Shown here: in pieces, positions 27,425 through 36,962 of the stretch
Position numbering within the stretch: the stretch's first letter is position 1
Layout: each line of letters begins with the position of its first letter
Origin: Perkinsus olseni
Taxonomy: Eukaryota > Perkinsozoa > Perkinsida
Direction: 5' to 3'
Length of the DNA: 64,000 nucleotides
Assembly (NCBI GenBank): GCA_013115125.1
Contig: JABANN010000008.1
Coordinates: 111,435 to 175,434, forward strand
The notes under the pieces: generated by a model
What the model saw: the letters and a program-made list of their open reading frames with translations, nothing else
What the model was told of the DNA's origin: nothing
Databases searched by the model: none
Translations under genes and position numbers: made by a program

Positions 27425-27630
27425 ATGTTCTTCGCTTCTCGCCATGCTTCGGTCTCTCAGTCGCGCCGTGTGCAACCTCCTTGGCGCCGGCGAGTTTCAG
27501 TATTGCTCATTGGCGACCTCTCGCTTCATGTTCTTCGCTTCTCGCCATGCTTCGGTCTCTCAGTCGCACCATGTGTAACCTCCTTGGCGCTGGCGAGTTT
27601 CAGTATCGCTCATTGGCGACCTCTCAATTT
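27425..27630. repeat. 103-bp tandem duplication in noncoding DNA
   Basis: The copy beginning at 27425 (atgttcttcgcttctcgcc...) is repeated directly from 27528 with about five to seven substitutions; the second copy breaks down near 27625. Nearby, ctccacaaattcttagcata also occurs twice, near 27692 and 27863. I see no gene between 26975 and 28476 and nothing recognisable apart from these repeats and small hairpins. Confidence 0.75.
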
Positions 27631-28476
27631 TCGACGTTTCGATCACCCCAGGGCTCATCCACAATGTGGATTCCACATCTCAGTATACACCCCTCCACAA
27701 ATTCTTAGCATATCCGGTTTTTCGACTCGTGCACGGTCACCTGGACGAGTACGGAACTGCAACTCAAGGAGGTTTATTCTTATGCTTCCCAGGATATAAC
27801 CCCCAAGTTTCAGGGCCTAACTCTTCATAGTTAGTGAGAACTCGAAAAGCCGTAAAAAATTTTCTCCACAAATTCTTAGCATACACGACTTAAAATTGCG
27901 CCTCAAAATACCAACTTTTGCTCGGGAACTACATCTACAACTTTGTATCTGATCTAATGCGGTACACCAATGGAGAGAGCTTCTTTCAAAAAGCTATCCC
28001 TCCATGTTTCATCTGAGTATCCCCCGAAGACTAGCGTCACAAATACCGTCAGCCTGAGGGTATTACTTGCAGGCTGCAATTTGCAGCCAAGCACGGACGA
28101 GGGAGGGACGAATGTACGAGGGTGAGGTATTAACGTGACCATATCATGCCGACGTTCGGCAGCCGAACATGTTGATGGTTTGTTCCCGTCTCTGCGTAAC
28201 TAAGCGTAACGCAACAATAAGATTGAAAGAATTTTTGCATTTACGTCTCATTGAGATGATCTCAACGACGTCAAATACACTGGATATTCGAGCTATCGCA
28301 GACAGGAAACGTCTCCCGGTACAAGGGTATCAGGCTGGAGGAAGAAGAGTGGCTACGGCAGGTTAGGTCATCCATTTGACAATCGAACGATCCAGGTTCT
28401 ATCCTCACCGTCGACAATTTAGACTACTGTCCTAAGACCTAGGGAGATCAAGGATCAGATCAACGTGAGAATACCG

Positions 28477-28669
28477 CTAAGGAATGGCGCCGTAACAGGA
28501 CCGGGCCTCTGTAACACGGTAAAGGAGAGTGATTGTATGCGTGAGACGATTTTCGCATCATGCTCTCCGAGTGCAGCACTCGTACCTTTGAATGACTCGG
28601 ATATCCTACTTTGATCCACTGAGCTAGTGGATCATGGATCACCGAAATTCCTCAACGGGACCGAGAGTT
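28477..28669 (+). repeat. Left terminal inverted repeat of foldback element
   Basis: 193 bp, inverse copy of 29119-29311. Differences are scattered single bases (for example gatatcc against gttatcc in the other arm), so the arms have diverged only slightly. Confidence 0.85.
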
Positions 28670-29118
28670 TCTCAGATCCGCGATCCACGGATCACGGACC
28701 ACGAATTTTTCTCACGGATCGAGGATCAGAATCGTGGATCAATATTCCGGCTCATGCATCAAGGTTGAGGATCAGGAATCACGGATCAGATTCGTTATTG
28801 CGGGATCTGGATCAGACTTTTCGGATCTTGGTGTGATCTGGTTCACGGAGCCGGATCAATAGTGTTTTCGGATCATCCGATGATCCGAAAACACTCCTCA
28901 CCGATGATCATCATCGCACAGATCCATGGATCAGGATCCGCATACCTAGCCAGGCTGGAAGTACTGGCTGAGCTGGACAATGAAACCATGTAGCCAAGAC
29001 TCGATCTAAGTAAGCCATCTGCGTTGGACTTTAAACTCACACACACGCTCTATGAAACGTTGGATATGAACCACTCGCTGACAGCGAGTGACGCTAAGGA
29101 CAGCGTCCTTAGCGTCTT

Positions 29119-29311
29119 AACTCTCGGTCCCGTTGAGGAATTTCGGTGATCCATGATCCACTAGCTCAGTGGATCAAAGTAGGTTATCCGAGTCATTCAA
29201 AGGTACGAGTGCTGCACTCGGAGAGCATGATGCGAAAATCGTCTCACGCATACAATCACTCTCCTTTACCGTGTTACAGAGGCCCGGTCCTGTTACGGCG
29301 CCATTCCTTAG
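29119..29311 (-). repeat. Right terminal inverted repeat of foldback element
   Basis: Inverse copy of 28477-28669. It is immediately followed by, and overlaps by two bases, a separate perfect palindrome at 29310-29330 with 10-bp arms and a single-base loop. Confidence 0.85.
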
Positions 29312-30024
29312 TACAGCGACTCGCTGTACTTAGCAACAGGCAGTGTCAAACGTAGGGCATGCGGTCACTATGATCTTCAAGTTCAACGCGAGAGGACGGG
29401 CCGACGAACCGGAAAAGTTTTCTCTCCTCCCGGCTGAATGCCCTTCCGGGGTGGCTGTAAAGTTTACAGCGTAAACAGTGTAAACTACCACGAACGATAG
29501 AACTTTCCATAGTGTCTCAGCCACAAGCATCATCTGTGGAAGAGGGAAGGCCATATCCTAAAACTTGGCCTGCCTTATACCGAGGTTATGCTCTGATAAC
29601 CTCTGCAGGTATATGGTAGGGCCCCCTCGCTTTCCTTGTCAAGAAGGTCGGTTTATCAAACTAGTAATATGATATTAGCTTGCCATAGCTATACATCGGG
29701 TGACAAAGATTGTTATTCTCCCCGGAGTTCCGCTTCCGTCCAATGATTCGGACACAAACTTAGTTTGTCAAACTATCCCGAAGAGGTCTCGTGCACTCGA
29801 GCAGAAAATGTTAATTGGTTTTCAAGGCTACAGTACAAGCAGTTCTCAACACAACCCCCCGAGCGATAGCCACCTCTATATTTATACACACTCACTGTTA
29901 GGGAACCACCAGAGCGGAGTAGAAGGAGTGCTCCATGGTCCCTGCCGCACACGACCTCTCTGACACACTCTCCCTGCAACCTCTTAGCTCCCTCTACGAG
30001 TTGTCTGCAGGAGCACTATCAAAC

Positions 30025-30303
30025 CTAGGAGTTGTAGAAGTAGCCCCTTCCTGACGGTGGCAGGAGGATTTGCAGACTCCGTCCGGTCTTGTGCGATCCT
30101 GGCATTGAGTGGAACTTCCTGGAAGTTCCACTGTGGAAGGGCTATACGAATCACTTCCGATGTGGCCCTCGTACGGCTCACCTCACCTTGATAGCATGTT
30201 GGCATTCGGTGACTCCAACAGGTACAAATTTTCTCGTTTATCCGCGGCTCTGGGCAAAACGCGACAAAGTGAACTTGAAAGAGCCTTTGCAATCCCATCT
30301 TGA
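30025..30303 (-). pseudogene. Decayed third copy of the Cys-rich secreted protein family
   Basis: The 3' part on the minus strand aligns base by base with the last exon of the neighbouring gene at 30572-31331: the same acceptor context, GAxCGGA..CTGC, and a tail ending TACAACTCCTAG against TACAACCTCTAG. Key cysteines are missing and the upstream exons are only vaguely matched, though a C-T-C...C cluster remains. A perfect 12-bp-arm hairpin (30108-30132) sits in the presumed last intron. Read as a degenerate duplicate; it could still be a diverged active gene. Confidence 0.4.
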
Positions 30304-30571
30304 GAACACTTGAAGGTTCTGCCCGAGTTGGCGAATGCGGCGAATGTGCCCCTGGTGCAACAAGTGAAGGCTCCACCGGGCTCAATGATTTGGTGTGACT
30401 GAGTTTTACGAGATAACATTCTGAGAATTCTGATCTCCAAAGTAATGATGTGACTAGACGATGGACGGAACGATCAATGGGGTGGACAAATAATAAAAAA
30501 ATTGAGTTAAGTCTGAGTTGACTTTGAGCGGCGGGCGCCTGGACGTTCTCCATACAGCAACCGTACTAAGC

Positions 30572-31331
30572 CTAGAGGTTGTACATGCAGGCTTGTCCCT
30601 TAGGCTGCTCAACCGATTGGCAGCTTCCGCACGGTCCTGGGCAGTCCTGGGAATGAGAAAGAAATCATGCACGTCAGTGACGTGACGTCACTTCCGTGAG
30701 AAAGCTCAAACCGCCTCACCTGATCCTTTTTGCAGTTGATGAGGCACAACCCGAAAGGTTTGCATTCCACCGACCCCTTGGGAGGCTTGGGACAGCTGCT
30801 AGCTACGGAGCAGTCCTCAGTACAGACGACTGCGAAGACTTTGTCACCATCCTGAGAGAAGACGCGTAATGATGGTACAGCTCGATCATTTGGTAAACTG
30901 CGCTTGGACTACGCATCTCCACCGGGATATTTCATAGCAGAGTTCAGCGACTCCCTGCTCACCGTAAGACCCGCAAGAGAAGCAGGTGGGTTGCAGCTGC
31001 AGCCGGATACGTGACCTTGCCCTGCCTGTTTACATTTACCTATAGGTGCCTCGTAGACGCCGCCTTCTGAGGTAGCATGACATCTGTGTTAACGACATCT
31101 GAGACAGGGTTCTTACGTCCGGATGCATTGACTGATCTCTCGATTCCCGATAAGGCATCAGACTGAGGGACCCTCAGTGAGGGTACATCTTCCTAAACGA
31201 GACGTAACAAATGGCAGCGGCATGAATGCTACTTCTGCTTACAAGTATATTCTGGGAGAATCTGGAGCTTCCGAATCCACAGCAAAGCTGCGAAAGCTCA
31301 TGAAGCACAGGATCCCGACGAGGGTTTGCAT
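30572..31331 (-). CDS. Small secreted Cys-rich protein, family copy A
   Basis: The start codon (31329-31331) opens a hydrophobic leader, MQTLVGILCFMSF, that fits a signal peptide. Later exons joined by GT-AG introns give GGVYEAPIGKC...GCSCNPPA, then VVCTEDCSVASSCPKPP and CKPFGLCLINCKKDQ, then DCPGPCGSCQ and a stop after GQACMYNL. The same exon plan and Cys spacing occur at 35035-35767, which supports the model. The exon between the leader and GGVYE is not resolved. I do not recognise a named domain. The Cys content and leader suggest an extracellular, disulfide-bonded protein; the role is unknown. Confidence 0.6.
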
Positions 31332-31867
31332 GGCGTCTTGCTACAACAATGTGCAAAACAGTTTCGCGATAGAGTTTCCACAGCTTCTATCAGCTGCGCA
31401 GCTTTCATTGTGTGGCAGTGACACGCACAAACACCATGGAACACCCATGGAGTCTCAGTGCCCTCCTCATCTCTCCATGAGTGTTGCGTGGCTTAACACA
31501 GTGAGTGCATTGACTAGCACGTTATTCAGCGGAGTGCTGCTGCGGATACAGCGAGCCACCGTGTCCCAGCCAGCTAAGCTTCTTGATGCGTCCAACGGCC
31601 TAAGACTGATGTGCGGGTTGTGACGGTTGTCTCTTTATAGACAGCGATTGTCTATTTGAGACGAGTTTATGGTGATCTGAGAGTCGTGATGATTGTTCGA
31701 GTGGATGTTTCATTATTGGCTCATTGTAGGCAGTTTGCCATAAGACTTGTTTTAGAGAGAGACTCCTCTTATTACGACGCTACTCCTCCCGTCGAGCGGC
31801 AGTACCTCATACACAAGTCATCCGAAGGGTATTAACTACTTGAGCAGCGTGGTTATCCTCAGCAATT

Positions 31868-32020
31868 CCCAAAATCCAAGGCACAATCTCGCTCGCCCGC
31901 GCTGGCCAAAATCCAAGGCAACCGACCAAAATCCAAGGCAACCGACCAAAATCCAAGGCACCTGACCGATATCCAAGGCATCTGACCGAAATCCAAGGCT
32001 TTCGACCAAAATCCAAGGCG
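31868..32020. repeat. Minisatellite, 21-bp unit
   Basis: Unit roughly ccaaaatccaaggcaaccga, present about seven times, the first separated from the rest by a diverged spacer. The aatccaaggc core is kept while flanks drift. On the minus strand it stays open and would encode a Trp/Gly/Leu-rich repeat, but no start or domain supports a gene. Confidence 0.8.
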
Positions 32021-32181
32021 GGTGAACGTTTTACTGTAAAACTTTTACAGGGTGGGCAGCACTTTTCGTGGGGTTTGGCTTCATGGAAGTTGCGGTAAGC
32101 ACTCCACTAGGTCTTGGTCGACTTCTACCAGCCTTAACGTTGGAAGAGGAGAAGTTCGCAATGAAAAACAGGAGCTCGACG

Positions 32182-32210
32182 GAAAAGTGTTGCCGAGGGC
32201 AACACTTTTC
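32182..32210. repeat. Perfect 13-bp hairpin beside giant-gene fragment
   Basis: gaaaagtgttgcc, loop gag, then its exact complement. It ends precisely where the 115-bp copy of the giant gene begins. Confidence 0.85.
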
Positions 32211-32324
32211 GTTTGTCTTTCCAGTAGCCTGAGCGTTCGGAGCTTCGTCTGCTTCGGGAGCGCCTTCAGCGTGGCCGGATCGGCACTGTCGGGTGGATCC
32301 ACACTGTCAATCCAGAACGAGGTT
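32210..32324 (+). pseudogene. Stray 115-bp copy of the giant repeat gene
   Basis: About 93% identical by eye (8 differences) to 19031-19145 inside the giant gene, in the same orientation and with the frame intact (LSSSLSVRSF, FSVAGSALSGG, LSIQNEV). It covers an atypical unit of the array, so the donor is clear. Homology stops abruptly at both ends. It lies in a short open frame (32052-32354) with unrelated sequence on each side. Confidence 0.8.
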
Positions 32325-32523
32325 GTACTCGAACTCAATGCGTTGGACGAGTAGGGTAAATATTAGTGGAATAATCAAGCAAAGGAAAAAGAAGAACCCT
32401 GTATCATTATCATATCACTACAGGATCACGATCTCATTAATTACATACTGCTATTACGCATTAAATAATAATAATTGTAGCTACAGCAATAACATTAGCG
32501 TCAACTACAGCGAAAATAGCTTG

Positions 32524-32802
32524 TCACAATGCAGACAAGCGGCTTCGACTCTCTCTAGTCAGCGGCAATCGGACTCGGAAGGCAACACGGAGATCATTGA
32601 CAGAGAAGAGAGAGCTATCTCTACCAATGATAATGAGACCATCAGTCCCCGAAACGTTATAGCCATCAGCGTCAACCATACTAAGATGCCAGGAGTGGGG
32701 GATTCCGTCTTCATCCTTGATATCTTCCTTAAGCACCCAATGTGTCAAAAGTCGCGCACCATCAGATCTGTTAACCACTACTGCCGTACTGCCTACGGTC
32801 AT
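32524..32802 (-). CDS. Hypothetical small protein (92 residues)
   Basis: A complete ATG-to-stop frame with an in-frame stop just upstream. Composition looks protein-like: WVLKEDIKDEDGIPHSW, then MVDADGYNVSGTDGLIIIG. I recognise no family. It may be one exon of a longer gene, since the Arg-rich end could be intron read-through. Flanking sequence on both sides is noncoding-looking. Confidence 0.35.
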   Translation of the reverse strand: MTVGSTAVVVNRSDGARLLTHWVLKEDIKDEDGIPHSWHLSMVDADGYNVSGTDGLIIIGRDSSLFSVNDLRVAFRVRLPLTRESRSRLSAL

Positions 32803-33369
32803 ATTTTTGGAGTTTCATGGTCTTGACGTAATCTCCTTACCTTAGCTACTCCCGCGCGGCGCGGGCCGCGCCAGTACTCCCGACCTATATCGCCCAAGAC
32901 CAATCACATCCCAGCTGAAGCTCCAGCCCAATCACATCGAACGGGTTGCTTCGATAACCTTCTCAACACTGAAGCTTTCTCGGTCCGATCAGCATGGAGT
33001 GTAGAGTGTGTGCGTGAGTTCATAGCCGATGCCGATGCTGAGTAACACTTTGGCCGATGTGCTGTGCGGCAGGGCGGGGGACTTGAACAGATCATGTGGA
33101 CACATGTGACGGGCTCCAGGGTGCTCGCACTTGCTGTACACCTTACTCGCGCACACCTCATGTCCCGTCATGACGCTTAGCTTGGCTAAACCAGCGGTCC
33201 TCGAGATCCCCTGGTGGTTCTGGATGACTCTCCGGTCTATAGGCCCGAATTTTCTCGACCCTGCCCGTCCCTCCCGGGTCGGCTATTTGGCGATCAGCCT
33301 TCGCGGCGCTCCATCCTGGGCTGTTCTCGCCCTCTGCCTGCGGACTCCGCAGTGACGAAAGCAGTGTGC

Positions 33370-33662
33370 TTGTGTGACGAAATCAAACATGCTCCGCAGT
33401 GCGAAGCATCCGTCATCCTTTGATTCTGTCTCCACTCGGCCCAACACCCTCGATGAACGTGAGCATAGCACCGATCGCAGCAAGGTACGAGGGCGCCACA
33501 TTCACCTCCTGGACCCTAGACGAGGCCGGCTTAGCATGCGCATCGGAATTGGAATGGACTGACCTCGAGGCAAATGAAACCCATTCTGTCGGTGCCAGTT
33601 ACGCTCGCTGAGGACGTCGGGGTTGATACCCTCGGCGAACCTGAGCAAGCTAGTCCCCTGGC
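33370..33662 (-). pseudogene. RING-CH gene fragment, decayed paralogue of the 36963-38425 gene
   Basis: About 240 bp are near 88% identical to 37842-38080. On the minus strand, after removing one intron, it encodes GFICLEGPGGECG...CCDRCYAHVHRGCWAEWRQNQ and HCGACL. This is a RING-CH (RINGv) finger in which the first Cys of the opening C-x2-C pair is Gly; the intact copy has CFIC. No linked membrane part follows downstream on the minus strand. Probably a broken duplicate. Confidence 0.55.
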
Positions 33663-33929
33663 TACGGACTCGAGCTATCAGGTGCTTGATAACGGTTTGA
33701 GCAGTGCGACGTCGTCCTCCCGACGGTCTCATTTGTTAACCAAAGTCTTCGACAGGCCGGCCGAATCGCGATTGCCACTTGCAGCATCGCCTTCGGCCTC
33801 GGCACAGTTTCCGTTCGCATGTTAGGATAGGCATGTCTCATCACTCGCTGCATGCCGCATATCGCCTCAATCGTAGGGTCGCGTAGAAGGATAAGTGAAG
33901 TGGGCGAGTCTGGTCCGCCCCACTGCTGG

Positions 33930-34112
33930 AGCTGCTCCAGGTCATGAGTCGAGAGTTCCCAGCGATCGGTTGGGAGATTGGCTGATGGACCTTCCTCTGT
34001 AGATCTTCGTCAACTTGCTCACGTACGCTGCACATAACAGCTATGGCCGACTTGAGTGGCGAGTGGCCCAAGTTGATGCCGAAGGTGGCGAGCACTGCAA
34101 AAACCATCAGGC
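33930..34112 (-). pseudogene. Membrane-segment fragment of a RING-CH gene copy
   Basis: Minus-strand sequence VFAVLATFGINLG and the following bases (gttatgtgcagcg and on) align with the membrane and tail exons of the gene at 36963-38425 (LFAVFTPLGINLG). The segment encoding the second hydrophobic stretch is largely deleted. It lies upstream of the RING fragment on the minus strand, opposite to the order in the intact gene. This points to two or more tandem copies that lost different parts. Confidence 0.5.
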
Positions 34113-35034
34113 AGGGGAATTAGGGCTGCCATCCTGATCGCTGCGGGACTGAAAGGTACTAAAGGCGAAGTGACTAGCACTACGTGATCGTCTCCAAGCC
34201 GAGGATTGTCCTATCGCCCCGAACCATCGCTCCGAACCATTCCACAACTTATCAGGAAGCAATGATCGACGATGAGTATTGGCCAGAATGTTCCCTCGGG
34301 AGCGATATCGTACGAGCACTGCCATGAGCGACAGGAATTGGTGCAAGACAGAGTGAATGAATAGCCTTACAGTTATGCAAGATGGCAAGATCCATCGCAC
34401 TGATGTACCAATGATGAATCAGTCAAACTGGATCAGAACAGTCCAACTCCACGCAATGACCACACAGAAGTTTCCTCGTCAAATTGCCTCAACCCTGATC
34501 AGATGAATCGTCTACTCCATCGGTATCAGAAACCAACTTCCTGCTGATTTGGGATACCAAAGTCATCACTTCCCGCTGCTGACTCCATTCGGCCCTGCAG
34601 CATTGGGGAAAGTGGTCATAACGCTGAATCGATGCCGCCCTCCACGGCAGCAGGACGTGAGGTTTCGGGAGAATTCTTGTTCATACCGTCTCGTCAATGG
34701 ACAAAACGCAACAAGATGTCTTGTATTCCGAAAAGCCGGAAGCAGAAGATATCCTGCGGTACAACACAAAGAAAGTCCTAGTAGGCTCGATGACGATACG
34801 ATAGGAGCTTGACACTCTCGAGTTGACATATGTTATTAACACTAACGATTCAAATCACCATATTTGATTGTTGAACCCGAACGTGTCGCCCTCGCAAGAG
34901 GCCTTCTCCTCTCGAGGACGTAGCTCAATATGAGGTTGGATATAAACGGGCACGGAGTCGGGCTCAACTCGACGTACTTCATTGGGCGACCCCCCCAAAG
35001 GTGGGTCAGCATTACAACTTGTACAACTTGTGAT

Positions 35035-35767
35035 CTACAAGTGCTTGTGCCAGCATGCTCTTCCCTTAGGCTGGTCGACCTCTTGGCAAACGCCATTAGG
35101 TCCCGGGCAATCCTGGAAGCAAGCAAACTTACCGGGTACTTCTTCTCGATGAGGATTCCCAAAAGACTCACTTGGTCGCGATCACATTTAATGAGGCATT
35201 CACCGAAAGGGTGGCAAAGCGGCTCTCCAACGGGTGGCTCGGGGCATGTGCTGGGATCCGAGCACTTCACCGTACACACGACCGCCAGGAGTTGAACAGC
35301 GTTCTGAGAATGAATAGTATTCTAGAGCACAGCTTACTGAGCTGAGCTTAGTCGCTTCCTGAGCGGTGTCAGGAACAAGCAGCCAAGTCGACGAATCTCA
35401 GACTGGAAGCCAATGATCCCATGCTTACTATAACACCATCGACATAGGCCGGGGGATTGCAATGACATTTGGTTAGTTTTGAGTTTACAACGACACATGT
35501 GTCAATGGGCCTCTCGTAGACTCCGCCCTCTAAGGTAAAATGACCAGCGTCTTAAACGCCCGGAAGAGGGTTCCTACCTCCAGTATGATTCACGGCCCTC
35601 CCGACCACCGACAAGCGAGCGGCCTGTTGGAGTGTCACTCTGAACTCGGCGGAATCCAACGGAGCAACTCAGCAACTCACTTACAAGTATTCCCTCCGAG
35701 ACCCTTGGATCTTCAAGCCTATAACTACGGCGCAGAGGAAGCACAGGATTCCAACGATGAATCGCAT
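35035..35767 (-). CDS. Small secreted Cys-rich protein, family copy B
   Basis: The start (35765-35767) gives leader MRFIVGILCFLCAVVIG, a typical signal peptide. Later exons read GGVYERPIDTC...CHCNPPAYVDG, VCTVKCSDPSTCPEPP, CHPFGECLIKCDRDQ, DCPGPNGVCQEVDQ and end GRACWHKHL. The introns sit at the same codons as in copy A at 30572-31331, so the two are true paralogues about 4 kb apart. Cys spacing is conserved and loop residues are not. The exon between leader and GGVYE is unresolved. Function unknown; extracellular location is likely from the leader. Confidence 0.62.
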
Positions 35768-36962
35768 GGCTCCTTGGTAGCACGATGTGCAGATCAGTTG
35801 CGCACCGGAAATGCTGCGGCTTGTATCAGCAGCATGGTATTCGCTGTGGGCCCGCACAACCCGCACAAAAGGATATTATTTATAAGAGCTCTTGATCCTT
35901 GGCAATGCCCCGACACAGTGACAGTATTAGAGAGCGCCTAGCCCAGTAGAGTGCCACCAGTGAAAGGATCCGGGCCTTCGCGACAAGCCACAATATCGTT
36001 GCCATTGGGTTTGAACTACAGGCAGACACCAAAGCCGCTTTGGCAAAGCTGTTGCGTGCCTGTATTGACTCCCAACCAAAGGCTTCTTCAAGGCGCAGAA
36101 AGCCTCTTAACGTATGCGTGCAACTGTGTAGAGAGCATAGCTGTTAAAGAATGAGTATTAGTCGTGCTGTATAGGCCTATGTATCGGTGACACGGTTAGT
36201 CACATTGGATCGTTATGCTACTGAGCCGATTCTGTCTTCTCTTTTGTTGTACCAGATGATGTGCTGTATGCGCCAAGTTGATCGATTGCATATAGCGTTT
36301 AGAGGTTCTTGCAATAGAAGTTACAGGCTCCTTCCAGATTGCCCTGTCGTGTTTTGTCCAGTGACGGGGAGCTACGCAACAGTAGCTAATGGCGAGACAG
36401 CGCAACTACAATCAATGGTGTAAGGATAGCCATTCTCAGCCTCTCACACCTAATAGTAAGTAAAGAAGCTAGGCTCACACTGGTGCACTCAGAGTTGACT
36501 TAGCCTAAAGAGACACAAGGCCTAACTACAGCCTATAGCAAAGCGTAGTGAGCGTAACATGGGACAAGTGACGCATTTGGGCCAGCCGCGTGTTCGTCTC
36601 GTAACTGGGAACTATCATGAAGTGAGTATCCGTTGGATCTCTGCCACGAACGCTTGTCGGTTTGGCTACGTATTACTTCCCGATCAGTATCAACCTCGAA
36701 CATCGGCGAGCTCACGGGGCACCTGGCGCAGCAAGACAAAATTCGCGTACTCCATATTTTCACGCTCTACCGCGTAGATTGCACCATATTCGTATTCCTA
36801 CTTCGGGTATTTTACTTCATAACTCAAAATCAGCCCATTATAGAGGTACAAGCCTTGGAAGGCCAAGCTCAACTGTGGCGCTACTTAAATGAAAAGTTAC
36901 AAGTGATACGTTTGTGAAAAATAAAAGGTCACCCACAGAGATGTCAGGATCTTGGCAAGTCA
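35768..36962. other. Intergenic, no feature seen
   Basis: Short open frames only, with no domain, repeat or RNA gene that I can recognise on either strand. Confidence 0.5.

Larger units (their letters stand above)
28477..29311. mobile_element. Foldback-type element with 193-bp terminal inverted repeats and GATC-dense core
   Basis: The left arm 28477-28669 is repeated in inverse orientation as 29119-29311 with very few differences, starting ctaaggaatggcgcc and ending ggcgccattccttag. The 449-bp core has no convincing ORF and is crowded with GATC: I count 22 in 28611-28942, against about one expected. The core also holds perfect hairpins at 28861-28895, 29072-29090 and 29090-29116. No transposase and no clear target-site duplication is visible, so a non-autonomous foldback/MITE-like element is the likeliest reading. 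An inverted duplication of other origin is possible. Confidence 0.65.

Noticed and set aside
31868-32020. CRISPR-like array
   Set aside because: Units are about 21 bp with no unique spacers of constant size, and the surrounding genome is eukaryotic. It is a minisatellite.
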